The notes: a model not told the origin generated them from the letters alone. A stretch of 64,000 nt of DNA from Porphyra umbilicalis (GCA_002049455.2 KV918792.1:1-64000), one strand, 5' to 3'; counted from the stretch's first letter, positions 1 to 11,210 are shown. A program made the numbers and translations.

Positions 1-273
1 CAAGTCAAAGCGGGCCAGCGTCGAGTGAGCCGGGCGGCCGGCGGCGACAGCGCGAGGGGCGGTGGGGACGGCGGCTGCCGTGGTGGGGGTGGCGGCTCCG
101 CCGGCGAGCCTGCCACCTGCCTCTTCCTTCGCAACGTGGTCGGCGGCACGGCGCTCGTGGCGGCCGCCTTCCGCACCGCCGTCCGAGCGGCGCCGGTCGG
201 CGGGCCGGTGCGGCGGCGGGCGGCCGCCGTCTTGCGCGCAGCCGTCGTGCTGCTGCCGGCGCCGGGAGGAGTC

Positions 274-771
274 TGTAGCGGTTCTAAGCACCACCACGTT
301 GGTTCGTCGTCTCGCCAAAGTGACCTCTTGATCAGCTCGGTTCGTCGAAGGAACTGCCCCGAAAATCGACCCACAGCCCAGCCTTCCCCCAACGGGAGGA
401 GAGGATCACGGCAAAGCCCAGGTGGGAATCGTAGTCCAAAGCACAGTTGGTTTTATCAAACGGCGACGGGGACGGCGTCCCCGCTGTCAATAGACCCCTC
501 CCCAACCCGAACGCCAGTGGCCAAAGTAGCCACCCCAAATGCGCCAAACCGATACATCCCTCCAAAGTGAAGAGTTCAAACAAGTAGTAGGAGGGTTGGG
601 AAAACAACTGGGGAAAAGCCCCGCCCCCGACCGAATCCAATCTCCCCGAGATCTGGTCAGGTCATTCCCTTGCTGGCCCGGATCGGGATATTTTGGGACG
701 GCCCCCGGGGGTGTGCTGTCCACAGCTGAGAGGCCACGCCCCTTCCAACTGTAAGACCCCCGACCGCCACA
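274..771 (-). repeat. 3' LTR of the gypsy element
   Basis: 498 bp, about 96-97% identical to 8370-8867 by eye, with the same TG...CA ends. On the internal side, minus-strand GAGGGGG abuts it and fits a short polypurine tract. Confidence 0.93.
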
Positions 772-1469
772 CAGCCCCCTCGGCGCGTGACGTGGCGTCC
801 CTGCCCGTCCCGCGACGATTCCTGGGGAGGGGGTTCCGGCCCGGCCCCCTGGCCGGGTGCCGGCCACAACCGCCACCCCCCCCCCCGATCCTCGCCCCAG
901 AGGGGTTGTCGAGGTCGGTCCGAGGACTGGATCGGCCCCACGCCACACCGGCGTGGCGTGGCGCGCGGCCCGCACCGGTGTCTTGCGGCCCCCACACCCC
1001 CCGTGACGCACGTTGGCCCCACCCCTCCCCGTGGGCCCACACGCACACCCCGGTCTCACCCCCCCACCCACACAGGCGACTCCACGACTCCTCCACGCCA
1101 CCCCACGACGTAACCCTCCGCGCTCGTTGCGACGCGGTGTTCGCCGACTCGTTCCTCCTCCCACCCCACGACGTGCCGTCCACTCCCCCCCCCCGTGGTG
1201 CCCGTCGCTTCTTGCTTCTTGCTTCTGTGGGTCCTCGCGGGGTCCTCCCCCTTCCCCCCCTCCTCCTCCACCGCGCGGTTGCCCCCACCACCCTCGTCGG
1301 ACCGAGGACCCGGCGGCCCCCCCCCCGACAACAAGGTGTCCGCGTCTGCGTCGTCCTCCGCGATGGCCGACAAGAAGAGGAGATGGCGTCCTCCACAGCC
1401 GCGGGCCCCCTACCCGTGTTGTCCGACCCGTAGACGTGGGCGCTGGCGTGGGAGCGCGAGGAGGCCCGC

Positions 1470-2156
1470 ATGGGCGAAGCGGACACGCTGGCCCGCGCGA
1501 CGTTCCGGGGCATCGACTCGGTGCGCCCCGCCAACCCGTTCGCCAAGCACATTGCGGCCAGGTCGCACGCCCTCGTACCGTCCCTCGACGACCGAGCCTC
1601 GTCGATCACCGTGGTGCGGCGTAGCCGCGAGGTGGGGTACCGTCGTTCTCACGTCGGCTTTATGGACGACGCCCTCGGGGACTCGCCGTGGGTGCCGACC
1701 TTCGCCTACATCTTGACGTCTCCCCCGTTCATCGGGGCGTCCGACAAGGAAGACACCAAGACGGTCCAGTCGACGACCGCCCGCAAGCACCACCGGGGCG
1801 GGCGCACAGGCCACCTCGTTGCCCGTCATCGAGCGGAGTACCTAAGTTTTGCCACCGCGACGAGCTCGCGCTTGAACCTGTCGACTCCCGCGTGGTGGTA
1901 CGGGCTGGAGGTCCCAGACGGCAGCATGGCGAACCTCCCGTGGGTTCCCGCGGACACGACGGACGACCTCCACGCCGTGCGGCATACCCCATGGACCATC
2001 CTCCGTATCGAGTGGGCGCGCCTCGAGGCGCCGCTGAACAAGGAAAGGATGAAACACGACGGAAGAGAGGGGACCACCCCACGGGGTTGTAGTAGCTCAG
2101 AGTGTAGAAGGTGTCGTTGCGTCGACGGTGCCGGTCGGCGCGTCAGCGACCAGTAA
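1470..2156 (+). CDS. Antisense ORF between integrase and 3' LTR of the gypsy element
   Basis: A 228-residue plus-strand ORF lies in the 1.7-kb gap between the end of integrase and the 3' LTR, antisense to the retrotransposon genes. The translation is not low-complexity: it has well-spread aromatic residues (WVPTFAYILTSPP, PAWWYGLEVPDG) and an ordinary mix of charges, unlike the chance GC-rich ORFs around it. I do not recognise a domain. Some plant gypsy elements carry extra, often antisense, ORFs here. It could also be captured host sequence or chance. Confidence 0.4.
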   Translation: MGEADTLARATFRGIDSVRPANPFAKHIAARSHALVPSLDDRASSITVVRRSREVGYRRSHVGFMDDALGDSPWVPTFAYILTSPPFIGASDKEDTKTVQSTTARKHHRGGRTGHLVARHRAEYLSFATATSSRLNLSTPAWWYGLEVPDGSMANLPWVPADTTDDLHAVRHTPWTILRIEWARLEAPLNKERMKHDGREGTTPRGCSSSECRRCRCVDGAGRRVSDQ

Positions 2157-2470
2157 ACCCCGCGTAGGTCATTCGCATACCCCTCGCGAGAGCGTCCCTT
2201 GTACCCCGAACCGAATCCCGATCACACCTTGCGATCCGCCTCCTGACAGATCCGCACGGGCCAGCCGGCCCGATCCGTCCCCTCAGAACACGTCCACGAT
2301 GCCCGATCAATTTGGCCCGACGGCACGGCCACGGGGAGGGCCACGATCTTGCCGCGCGACAGTGATGGTCACCACCACGGCCACGTGGCTCCGACCGAGA
2401 CACGTGTGGTAAACGAAAATCGGCCACGATTCGAAACTTGAAAACCCACGTGTCCCACATGAAAATCGAC

Positions 2471-3800
2471 TTAGGCGAGGAAGTCGACGACCAACTCGGC
2501 TTCTTCGACTCGTAGGCCCACACGCCTCATGTACTGGTGCACCTGACGTAGGTCGAACCGACTGTCGTATTCGAGGGTGTCCTCCTCGGGGTGATACCTC
2601 CACCAGCGGGTCCACAGGCGTAGCGTACCATCGTCAGCGACTTCGTGGCCCACAAAGGCCTCCCAGACGAACTCCTTCCCCGTGTGTTGATGCCCCTCGG
2701 GGACCACGATGTCTTGGGGCACCCCGAGGTTCTGCAGGAGCGTCTGCGGATCCCCCGGCGGGCCCGGCGCCGCCGTCACGTGGTCGCTGCTTACCGTCTC
2801 CGGGTACCCGCCGATGTCCAGCAAAAACGTGCCCTCCCCGCGGGACAACACCTTGTGCGGTCCGGCCGCGCGGGTCCCGAGCTTATACTTGGTCCGCGCG
2901 TGGCCATCGACGAACACCCAGTCCCCCGCGTGGACGTCCTTGTTGACTTGTCGTACGCGGGCGTCGTAGTTCCTCTTGTACCGCCGCTGTGCCAGCGTGA
3001 GGGACTTCCGCACCTTGTGGATCGGGTTTCGCAGCCGCGCTCGGATGCCCTCGCGGACGGCTCGTGGGCTGCCGTCCGTCTCCTCGGGTGCCGGGGAGCC
3101 GACGAGGCGTTCCACGGAGAGACTCCGTACACGCTCGGGGGTAACGAACTCGAGGGGCGCCACCCCGGTGCTCTGCTGCGGTCGGCTGTTGTAGGCCAAC
3201 GTCAGCATCGACACCAACTCATCCCATCGGTCTTTGTGGTCCTCAACGTACGTCCGCAACTGACCCACGATGGTCCGGTTGTAACGTTCCACTTGGCCGT
3301 TTGTCTGCGGGTGGTATGTCGTGGAGTACCGGTTGGAGATCCCGAGGAGCGAGCAAACCCCTTGGAAGAACGTGGAGCGGAACTGGGTGCCATTGTCCGA
3401 CAACACCGTCGCCGGGGGTCCGTACGCTGCCACCCAGTGGTCCAAGAAAGCTGCCGCGATGGTTTCCGCGTCGATCCGCTGAAGGGGGATGGCCCGCGTC
3501 ATCTTGGAGAAGCGGTCCACGATGACCAACAGATGTTCGTTCCCCGCCGCCGTCCGGGGAAGGGGGCCAAGCAGGTCCATACACAGATCCGTCAGCGGTT
3601 CCGCCGGGGGGAAGGTCTTGAGGTAGTTCGTCTTGCGTCGCTTGCCGACGCGGTTCCTCGCGCACTGCGTGCAGTTGGCCACGAAGGCGTAGGCGTCCAC
3701 CACCATTGATTCCCAATAAAACCACCGTCGCATCGACGTGTACATCTTGGTCGCGCCCGGGTGCCAGTCTTGCGGAGGGTAGTGCTCCCGCATCATCACC
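2471..3800 (-). other. Integrase with chromodomain-like tail of the gypsy element
   Basis: An HHCC-like zinc region (ending CTQCARNRV) at about 3645-3790 is followed by the catalytic core: D in CMDLLGPLP, D in VLSDNGTQF, E in TNGQVERYNR. The C-terminus (about 2471-2660) has a tryptophan-rich module, LWTRWWRYHPEEDTLEY, spaced like the core of a chromodomain (hydrophobic strand, W-x-x-Y/H-P-E-E-x-T-x-E). I infer a divergent chromodomain, which would place the element among chromoviruses. The integrase call is firm, the tail tentative. Confidence 0.82.
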
Positions 3801-4089
3801 CCGTAGCGCGTGTGGGTCGGCACTGAGACTTGCGCGGCCCCGTCCAACGGCGCCGTGCGCACCAACAGGCCGTTCGGATTCTCTCAGAATCGCGACTTGT
3901 CGTTGCTGTCCATCGCCGCGCGGACCTCCTTGCACCGTCCGTCCTCTGCCTGCCCCTCGAGGAGCTCGGCGAGCGTCAGGGGGCCTAGGATTCCCCCCTT
4001 GGTCTCCAGCGGTAACTGCCACGCGGCCGACGAGTTGGGCAGCGCCAGACAAGGTACCGCGTCGGGTATCGCCCCCTCGTCTCCCGCGG

Positions 4090-5350
4090 GTGTTGAGATG
4101 CGTGACATCGTGTCCGCCGCGTGGTGTGACGCCCCGGGGCGCGTCTGTACCACATCGTCGAACTCCGCCAGTCGCAACTGCCACCGCGCCAGCCTCCCGT
4201 GAGCCCCGTTCATATGCAGCATCCACTTGAGCGCCGCGTGGTCCGTGCGTACCGTGAAGCGGGTCCCCTCGACGTAGGGGCGGAGAGGGAGGGACGCCCA
4301 CACAACCGCGAGGAACTCCCGCTCCGTCGTACTGTGTTTTCGTCTCGCCGCGTTGACGGAGCGGCTCCAATAGTCAACGGGCCGCGTGGATTGGTCGGGT
4401 TGTTCTTGTAAAAGCACCGCGCCGACCTGCCCCGCACTTGCGTCCGTGTCCAACGTGTAGGTCCCTTGTCTCCTCGGAAGGGCGAGCATGGGGGCCTCCG
4501 TGAGTCGCCTCTTGGGTTCCCCGAATGCCCCCAGGGCCTCGTCAAATAGCGTCCCCCACCGGTCGGGCATCTTGGAACTCGTCATGGCGGCCAACGGCCG
4601 CGCCACATGGGCGTAGTCCTTAACGAACCTCCGATACACGTTGCACATCCCGAGGAAGCTACGTAGGTCCTTCTTGCACCGCGGGGGAGACGCCTCCTTG
4701 AGTCCGCGGATGTTCTTGTCTTGTACCTTCAGCTCCCCCCGGCCCACGATATGGCCCAAATACTCCACCTCCTCTTGGAACAAGTGGCACTGCTTGGCCT
4801 TCAGGGAGACACCCGCGCCGCGCAGCGCCGTGAAGACCTCCCGGAGGTGTTCCACGTGTTCCCCCGCCGTCTGCGAGAAGACGATGATGTCGTCGAGGTA
4901 CACGAGGCAGCTCTTCCACTTGAGTCCCCCGAGGATCATGTCGATGGCCTGTTGGAAGGTCGCCGGGGCATTGGACAGCCCGAAGGGAAGGCGGATGTAG
5001 CGGTAGGCCCCCTCGTGGCAAACGAAGGTTGTCTTGTCCCGGTCCTCGTCCGCCACGGGGATCTGCCAATACCCCGAGTTGCAGTCGAGCGTCGAAACCA
5101 CCTTGGCGTCCCCGAGGAAGTCAATACAATCGTCCATTCGTGGCAACGGGTACACATCCCGCACCGTGACCTCGTTAAGTCGGCGGTAATCCACACAGAA
5201 CCGCACTGTCCCGTCGGGTTTCGGAACCAGAACCACAGGGAAGGCCCACTCGGCGCTTGAGGGCTCAATAACCCCGAGGTCCCGCTGGCGTTGCACCTCC
5301 TTGGCAATGATGTCCCTCGAAGCGTGGCTCGCCCGATAGGGTTGGGCCCG
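4090..5350 (-). other. Reverse transcriptase and RNase H domains of the gypsy element
   Basis: Reverse transcriptase motifs are clear: VDYRRLNEVT, LDCNSGYWQI, LPFGLSNAPATFQ and the YLDD catalytic box near 4893-4904. RNase H follows, with a DTDAS start near 4440, the TEREFLAVVWA core and a final HHAADTMSR segment near 4110. RT-RH before integrase is diagnostic of Ty3/gypsy rather than copia. Confidence 0.92.
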
Positions 5351-5999
5351 CCGTGGCCGTGCCCCGGGGGTCACCTCGATCCGGTGCGGGGTGACGTCGA
5401 CCTTGCCGAGTTGTCCCGCCCATAGCGCCTTGTATTCCTCGAGAAGGTCGTCCACGTCACCACGAAGCGTGTCGGGGACGCCCTCCCAGTGGACCTCCGG
5501 CTTGGGATACATCTTGTCCGGCGGATGAGGTGGAGGTTGTCCCTTGTCGAGCCTCGCTTCGGCTTTCCGCCCCGTCTTGACCTCCTCGTCGGGCTTGTCA
5601 CGGGGGTCCGCCCCCATCGTTAGGACCGCCCCCGGTTCCTCCTCCTCCTCGACGACGTGCAGCGGTCCATTGTTGGCCGTCGCGGTTCCGATGACATACC
5701 CCTTCGTTAGGTGCACCGGCACGTCCCCGATATTCGTCAGGTAGAGGGACCGCGGGGTGTTGAGGGAGAACTCCGCGACCGCGTTGTGTAACAGTACCTT
5801 CCGTCGGCTCATTTTGACTGGGCGTTCCCGTACCAGGTGGACCCCATTGACGTTGCAGCACACTTGTACCGCCTGGATGCACCGCGGGCCCACGGTTACC
5901 TGTTGACGAAGCCGGATAGCCCCAGCTTGGGCCTTCGGCTTGTTTCCTCGGCGAGGGGGCGCGGGCCGCGTGTTCCCCGTCTAGCTCCGCGTCGCCACC

Positions 6000-6330
6000 G
6001 TGGACGTGCCGTCGTCCCACTTGATCGTCTGCGTCTTGGGGGAGATGGTGTCCATGTAGTTGCGCTGGAAGTCCCACCCGAGGATGAGCGGTACCGACAG
6101 TGCCTTGACCACGAGGAACTCATACTCCATAGCGGCACCCCCGACGTAGATCGTCAGCGACACCTCCGCGTTCACCTTGAGCAGCTGCCCCGAGGCGTCA
6201 CTCACTTGCGTCCGGGGCGGCGCCCGCGATGCATACTCGGTCCACCCTTCGGGCAACATATCCGCGCGGATGACGCTTGGCCCGGCGCCAGTGTCGACCA
6301 CCGCCCTCGTGGGTACGGGGGTCTGCCACG
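6000..6330 (-). other. Aspartic protease domain of the gypsy element
   Basis: Minus-strand translation shows the retropepsin active-site motif VVDTGAGPSVI near 6275-6310 and a downstream LILGWDF motif near 6080, the usual two signatures of a gypsy protease. It lies between Gag and reverse transcriptase, as expected. Confidence 0.85.
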
Positions 6331-6549
6331 GCGCCAACCGGTACGACGCACTAATCTCAAAATTCTCCTTCCGTAGTAGCAACAGCGTCCCCTTGAACCG
6401 CGGGCGATATCGCCCACGGCGGCAGGGACAGCGGGCCGGGACAGGCCACGTCGCGGTTACCCCAGGGGAGGCAAACGTGACGTGGCGGGGGGCGACCGGG
6501 GAGTTGGGGCGGACAGGGGGGATGGAGGGGGATGGCGATGCCACCCCCC

Positions 6550-8226
6550 CTAGGCGTTTCCCGCCCCGCGGCGCCCCTTGGCCGGGGTTGCCACGGGCGG
6601 GACGTCCCCACCCTCCGTCCTCGTTGACTCCGCACCGCCCAACAGGTCGTCCGACACCAGGGCCACGACGGAGGTGCGATCCGAGGGGGCGCCCGCCCCC
6701 GCGTTCCTCTGTCGAAGGAAGGTGCTCCGCGCGGCCTTCACGAGGTCCCGCTGTTTGTCCGTCAGAATCTTGCAATCAGGGACTCGGTGGCCACGCGTCC
6801 AACACATGTAGCACAGCGGGGGACCCGTCGGGGCCTCCCGCCGAACATAGGGCGCTCCCCCAGCCGTGCGGAACCCCGGGGTACCCGACGGCAGCACCGC
6901 GACCGTGTCGTACGTCGCCGTGTCATCCTCCTCCCACGAGGAGTGGAGTTGGTTGACCGAGAGGCCTCGGGGCCCCGTAGACGTCTGTCTCTTCCGCGAC
7001 GATCCCCCGGGTGACCCCCGGCTGGCCAAAGCCATGAAGTCCTTGGCGGCCCGATATTTCCCCGCCACGTAGGTCGACAACTGCTGGTAGCTTCGTTGCG
7101 CCGAGTTGTACACGAAGGCGTCCGTCCGTAGATACTCCGGTAGGCCTTGGATCAGCTGCTGTTTCATCGTCCCCTCGGAGTGGATGTTGCCGCAAAGCTC
7201 AGCGAGGCTCCGTAGACGTGCCGCGAAGGCATCCACACCCTCGTTGTCCACGAGCGCCGCCCGGAAAAACTTGTCCTGCGCCAGCCCCAAAGCGTGCGGC
7301 TCCGCGTAGGTCGACAACAGCCAATTGACCGCCGCGGGGAAGGATCCAAGCGAGCCCCGTCCACCCGCGATATCCGACCCCGGTAGGTTCCGAGTGAACC
7401 GCGTCTCAGCGTCGCCCGCGAGGAAGTTGGGAATTAGGTACAAACCCATCCCCTCGGACACATCGTTGTCATCGCAGGCCTTGACGAACTTTCGGAGCCA
7501 CGAGAAGACCTTGAGGGGTTCCTTCCCGTTGAACATCGGGGTCCCCCCGAAGGAGAACTTCATATTCTTGGCCGTCCGTCCCATCTTGCGGGCCTGCGAT
7601 GCCCCATAGGTCGAGTGACGGTTCCGTAGGCGGTACGATCGGTAGTCGAGGACGCCCGCGAAGCGATCGTCCGGGCACTCGAGGACCGCCAACTTGCCGG
7701 ACCCCACCTTGCGCCCCACGTGGTCGTCGTCGTTGTCGGTTGTCGCCGGCGACGGCGAGGAAGATGAAGACGACGATGACGACGAGGGACTACGGTGACG
7801 CCGTGACTTTCCTTTGCTGCGGCTCTTCCGCGTGTCCACTGGAGAACCTCGGCGGGGGGCATCTTGAGCCGAGCCCGCGGGGCTCGCCGCGATGACCCGA
7901 GAAACGTCGGCCAATAACGACTCGCGGAACGTCGACAGCGCCGTGTCCAGATCGGCCATCGCTAAAGGCGTCGCCGGATCACGATCTTGATCCACCAATC
8001 CCGTCCGTTCGTCGAGACGTCGAGGGAGGAAGGCACCGGCCCCCGGTGGGACACGACGAACCGTTTCGCCCACGAGGTCCGCCAATGGCCGAGGCGGAGT
8101 GAAGGGAATCCCTGATCCGGCCGCGGATCCCCCTGTTGCAGCGACCGCTGGGGTCACCGCGGATGTACCCGCCGGCATACCGCTAGCGATCGCGTTCGAC
8201 TTGGGGATGTCGGACGGCGACGCCAT
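6550..8226 (-). CDS. gag: Gag-like protein of the gypsy element
   Basis: An ATG at 8226 opens a 558-residue frame. The N-terminal third is Pro/Ser/Ala-rich. A Ser-run and basic stretch follows, then a capsid-like central part with regular hydrophobic helices. Near 6775-6820 lies one CX2CX4HX4C zinc knuckle (CYMCWTRGHRVPDC). This is the order expected of a Ty3/gypsy Gag. The 3' end overlaps the start of the protease-containing frame, an arrangement the family commonly resolves by frameshifting. Confidence 0.85.
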   Translation of the reverse strand: MASPSDIPKSNAIASGMPAGTSAVTPAVAATGGSAAGSGIPFTPPRPLADLVGETVRRVPPGAGAFLPRRLDERTGLVDQDRDPATPLAMADLDTALSTFRESLLADVSRVIAASPAGSAQDAPRRGSPVDTRKSRSKGKSRRHRSPSSSSSSSSSSPSPATTDNDDDHVGRKVGSGKLAVLECPDDRFAGVLDYRSYRLRNRHSTYGASQARKMGRTAKNMKFSFGGTPMFNGKEPLKVFSWLRKFVKACDDNDVSEGMGLYLIPNFLAGDAETRFTRNLPGSDIAGGRGSLGSFPAAVNWLLSTYAEPHALGLAQDKFFRAALVDNEGVDAFAARLRSLAELCGNIHSEGTMKQQLIQGLPEYLRTDAFVYNSAQRSYQQLSTYVAGKYRAAKDFMALASRGSPGGSSRKRQTSTGPRGLSVNQLHSSWEEDDTATYDTVAVLPSGTPGFRTAGGAPYVRREAPTGPPLCYMCWTRGHRVPDCKILTDKQRDLVKAARSTFLRQRNAGAGAPSDRTSVVALVSDDLLGGAESTRTEGGDVPPVATPAKGRRGAGNA

Positions 8227-8369
8227 CGTAGTGGCCTGGCGGTAATCGAAGACAGACTGACGCGGAGATCCACGTCGCCTTGAACTCACAAACCAACAGA
8301 CGATCGGGAAACCGGCTACCCTGTACGGGCGTGACAACGGCCGGAATCCCCTGCTGCTCCACCAGAAAT

Positions 8370-8867
8370 TGTAGCGGTTCAAAGCACCACCACGTTGGTT
8401 CGTCGTCTGGCCGAAGTGACCTCTTGATCAGCTCGGTCCGTCGAAGGAACTGCCCCGAAAATCGACCCACAGCCCAGCCTTCCCCCAACGGGAGGAGAGG
8501 ATCACGGCAAAGCCCAGGTGGGAATCGTAGTCCAAAGCACAGTTGGTTTTATCAAACGGCGACGGGGACGGCGTCCCCGCTGTCAATAGACCCCTCCCCA
8601 ACCCGAACGCCGGTGGCCAAAGTAGCCACCCCAAATGCGCCAAACAGATAAATCCCTCCAAAGCGAAAAGTTCAAACAAGTAGTAGGGGGGCTGGGAAAA
8701 CCACTTGGGAAAAGCCCCGCCCCCGACCGAATCCAATCTCCCCGAGATCTGGACAGGTCATTCCCTTGCTGGCCCGGATCGGGATATTTTGGGACGGCCC
8801 CCGGGGGTGTGCTTTCCACAGCTGAGAGGCCACGCCCCTTCCAACTGTTAGACCCCCGAACGCCACA
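8370..8867 (-). repeat. 5' LTR of the gypsy element
   Basis: 498 bp, matching 274-771. Read on plus it starts TGTAGCGG and ends CGCCACA, so it carries the usual TG...CA ends on either strand. It lies upstream of Gag in the element's own orientation. The 5-mer GGGTC follows on plus. Confidence 0.93.
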
Positions 8868-8872
8868 GGGTC

Positions 8873-9975
8873 GCCTCCGCCCTCGTCGCCGAGGCGGTCA
8901 CCCAAGTCGTGCCGTTCGTGGGCGGCGGGGGGGGGGCGGGGTCCGCCCCCCCCCCGCCGCCCACGAGCGACACGAGAACCATCGCCGCTGCGGGAGACAC
9001 CCCCTTCCCCGCCCCCCCCGCTGCGGGGTCGGCAGGGCCTTGGACGCGGCGGCGCCCGGCGGGGCGGCCCCTCGCACCTCCTGCGCTGCGCCACCGTCGC
9101 GAGCGCCGACGCGTGCGCCCCGTCGACGGCGGCGCGGTGGGCGGCGGGTCCGCCGGCGCCTGCCCACTCGAGACCGTGGCGGAGGCCGGAGGTGGCCGCA
9201 TCGTTGCCGCGCGCGGCGGCCACCACCGCCGCGCTTGCGGTGGCGACGCGCCACCCTGCCCCTGCCCCCGCCGCGGCGCGCACAAAAGCGCCCACGTAGG
9301 CCGGCAGCCGCCCCGCGAGGCGCGACGCGATGGCGGCGGCGAGCGGCGGGGGAGGTGGCGGGGGGGGGGGTACCCCGACGACGCCCCCCGCGCGAGGGGG
9401 GGTGCGGCCGGGGGGGTGGGGGGGGGGCCCGCTCCAACCGACAAGGTACCGCCGCCGCCGCCGCCGCCAACGCCACCGACGACGCGGGGTCGGCAGTTGA
9501 GATGCCGGCAGCGTCGTCCGACGGCAGCGGCACCCCCGGCAATGGCATCGTCTGGGGCGGCCCTGGCGGCGCCGCGACCGCCACAACCGCCGCCACCGCC
9601 GCCGCCGCCGAGCCGCTCCTCGCCGGTGCCCTCAACACCGGCGCCATGGTCAGGAGGAGGGCGGCGCGCGCCGCCGCAGCCGCCGAATATGCGGCGGCAA
9701 AAGGCACCGCGGACGCAGAGGGTACCGCCGTCGGGGGCGGGGTAGCAGAAGAGAACTTGCCGGCAGGGCGGTGGCCACGACGGAGAGGGTCGTGCGGGTG
9801 CGGGGCGTGGCGGTGGGCAGGGGAATGGCGTCGGTGGGAGGCCACCGGTGGGGTCGGGACCGCCAGCGAGAGGCGACGGCGCCACCCGACACAGGGTGGC
9901 GGTGGGGGCCGCACCGAGGACGGACGGCATACAGGGGATCAAATCTCCCACGCGCCGCCCCCCTAGTTGGCCCGT
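8873..9975. other. GC-rich low-complexity block of copy A
   Basis: Extremely GC-rich with runs of G or C and GCC/GCN triplets, so several frames stay open on both strands. It is shared with copy B (29111-30215). A minus-strand Ala-rich segment (AYVGAFVRAAAGAG, near 9230-9330) is conserved in both copies, but two related copies cannot show selection. No gene is called. Confidence 0.5.
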
Positions 9976-9989
9976 GGCGCAGCGGGGAC

Positions 9990-10570
9990 GGGCGGCGGAG
10001 CGTGTCTGTTTGGTCTGCCCTGGAGCTGTATGCTTTAGAATTTCCGCACTCCATTGGCTACAGCGTAAGATTCTCGCATGCGATTGGACAGTGCGTAGTG
10101 CCAGCATCCGCCAGTTTTCTTGCGTCCCTTTCTGTTAGGCCTAACAGAAAAGCAAGTTCGGTGTCAAATAACGGATCTCTTGTCATGCCAGAATCCACAC
10201 GAGACTCAGAAATTGAGCATGCGAGTGGCACACAACATGATCACAAGACACTCAATAGCAAACTCACAAAATTTGGAAATGAATAAAGTTGGGTGGTACT
10301 TTATTTCGATAAGTGATGCACGAAAGTTGCCATTCTGGGCACCATCCACTTGCTTGCTCGGTGCCCCCCGCTCGAAAAGTGGGATATCAGATGTGTAGGG
10401 ATATGTGTGTATTTTGGCACATTGATCTCTGTGCACACGACTCAGGCCTGGCATGGGTCATGCGGGGCCATTCATTAAACGCATCGTTCGACTGATCCCG
10501 AGACTCCCGAACCAAGAAGGGTTGCGCTCGAAGAATGCGGATTCAATATTGTTTCAAGTCGAAAGCCCAC
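9990..10570. other. AT-richer block of copy A with palindromes
   Basis: Sharp drop in GC against both neighbours, conserved in copy B (30240-30830). It holds a perfect 22-bp palindrome (10129-10150), a hairpin with AATAAA on both strands (10282-10305) and two ATTGG boxes near 10033 and 10083. No ORF of substance. It is most likely a regulatory or 3'-end region of the element. Confidence 0.5.
10282..10305. terminator. Two-way poly(A)-signal hairpin
   Basis: AATAAAGT, an 8-nt loop (TGGGTGGT), then ACTTTATT form an 8-bp perfect stem that offers AATAAA on either strand. Copy B keeps the right arm but has a mismatch in the left. Confidence 0.35.
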
Positions 10571-10689
10571 GCTGAGATATGATGTTTGATCTTTGATATT
10601 CTGGGCTGGCCCAACAAAACGCGTTCCGATGCGGCACAAACGCGTTCCGATGCGGCACGCGTGCTGTTGGCGGCGCACGGCCGCGCCCG

Positions 10690-11210
10690 CGGCGACAGCC
10701 TCAGTACCCGTCGGCGACGGTGGCGGTCCGCACGGCGGGCGCCCTGGCTGGGTGGCGCGCCCGCCGGAACGGTGGCCAGCCTGGCTTGACCGCGCGCTCT
10801 CGCGGCGGGCGCCCTGGCTGGGCGGCGCGCTCGCGGCACGGCGGGCAGTCTGGCGGAGCGCCGCGCCCCCGCGCGGTGGGCAGCCTCGGTAGGCGGCGCG
10901 CCCCCGCACGGCAGGCAGCCTCGGTGGGCGGCGCGCCCGAGCACGGCGGGCAGCCGGGCTGGCTGGTGCTCTCCCGCGGCAGGCGCCCTGCCTGGGCGGC
11001 GCCCCCTCGGCACGGCGGGCAGCCTCGCTAGGTGGCGAGCTCCCGTGGCGGCCGCACTGGCTGGGCGGCGCCCTCCCGCGGCGGCCGCCCTGGCTGGGAG
11101 GCACGCTCCCGCGGCGGGCAGCCTGGCTGGGCGGCGTGCCCTCAGCACGGCGGGCAGCCTGGCTGGTGCCGCCGGGCGGAGCGGCCGTGGCGGCCGGCAG
11201 CCGCTCGTCG
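10690..11210. repeat. Irregular 33-36 bp minisatellite, copy A
   Basis: About 14 degenerate units built on GGCAGCC-TCGG-TGGGCGGCGC, for example starts near 10879, 10914, 10949 and 10982. The same array is in copy B at 30970-31440, so it predates the copies' divergence. Confidence 0.8.

Larger units (their letters stand above)
274..8867 (-). mobile_element. Ty3/gypsy LTR retrotransposon, chromovirus-like, fossil copy
   Basis: Two 498-bp LTRs (274-771 and 8370-8867) bound a minus-strand internal region. In transcription order it holds Gag with a zinc knuckle, aspartic protease, reverse transcriptase with RNase H, then integrase with a chromodomain-like tail; that order is Ty3/gypsy. The flanking 5-mers GAGTC (269-273) and GGGTC (8868-8872) are the target-site duplication with one mismatch. 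Copy B shows the uninterrupted site. The LTRs are about 96-97% identical by eye, so the insertion is fairly recent but not fresh. The coding region looks broken, with about two or three interruptions. A TGG lies 5 nt inside the 5' LTR (primer-site position) and a G-rich tract abuts the 3' LTR. Confidence 0.93.

Noticed and set aside
2645-3709. Plus-strand 354-codon ORF
   Set aside because: It is the complement of the gypsy integrase and mirrors its codons.
9970-9990. tRNA or SINE promoter: A-box-like TGGCGCAGCGGG
   Set aside because: No B box at the right distance and no cloverleaf; a chance match in GC-rich DNA.
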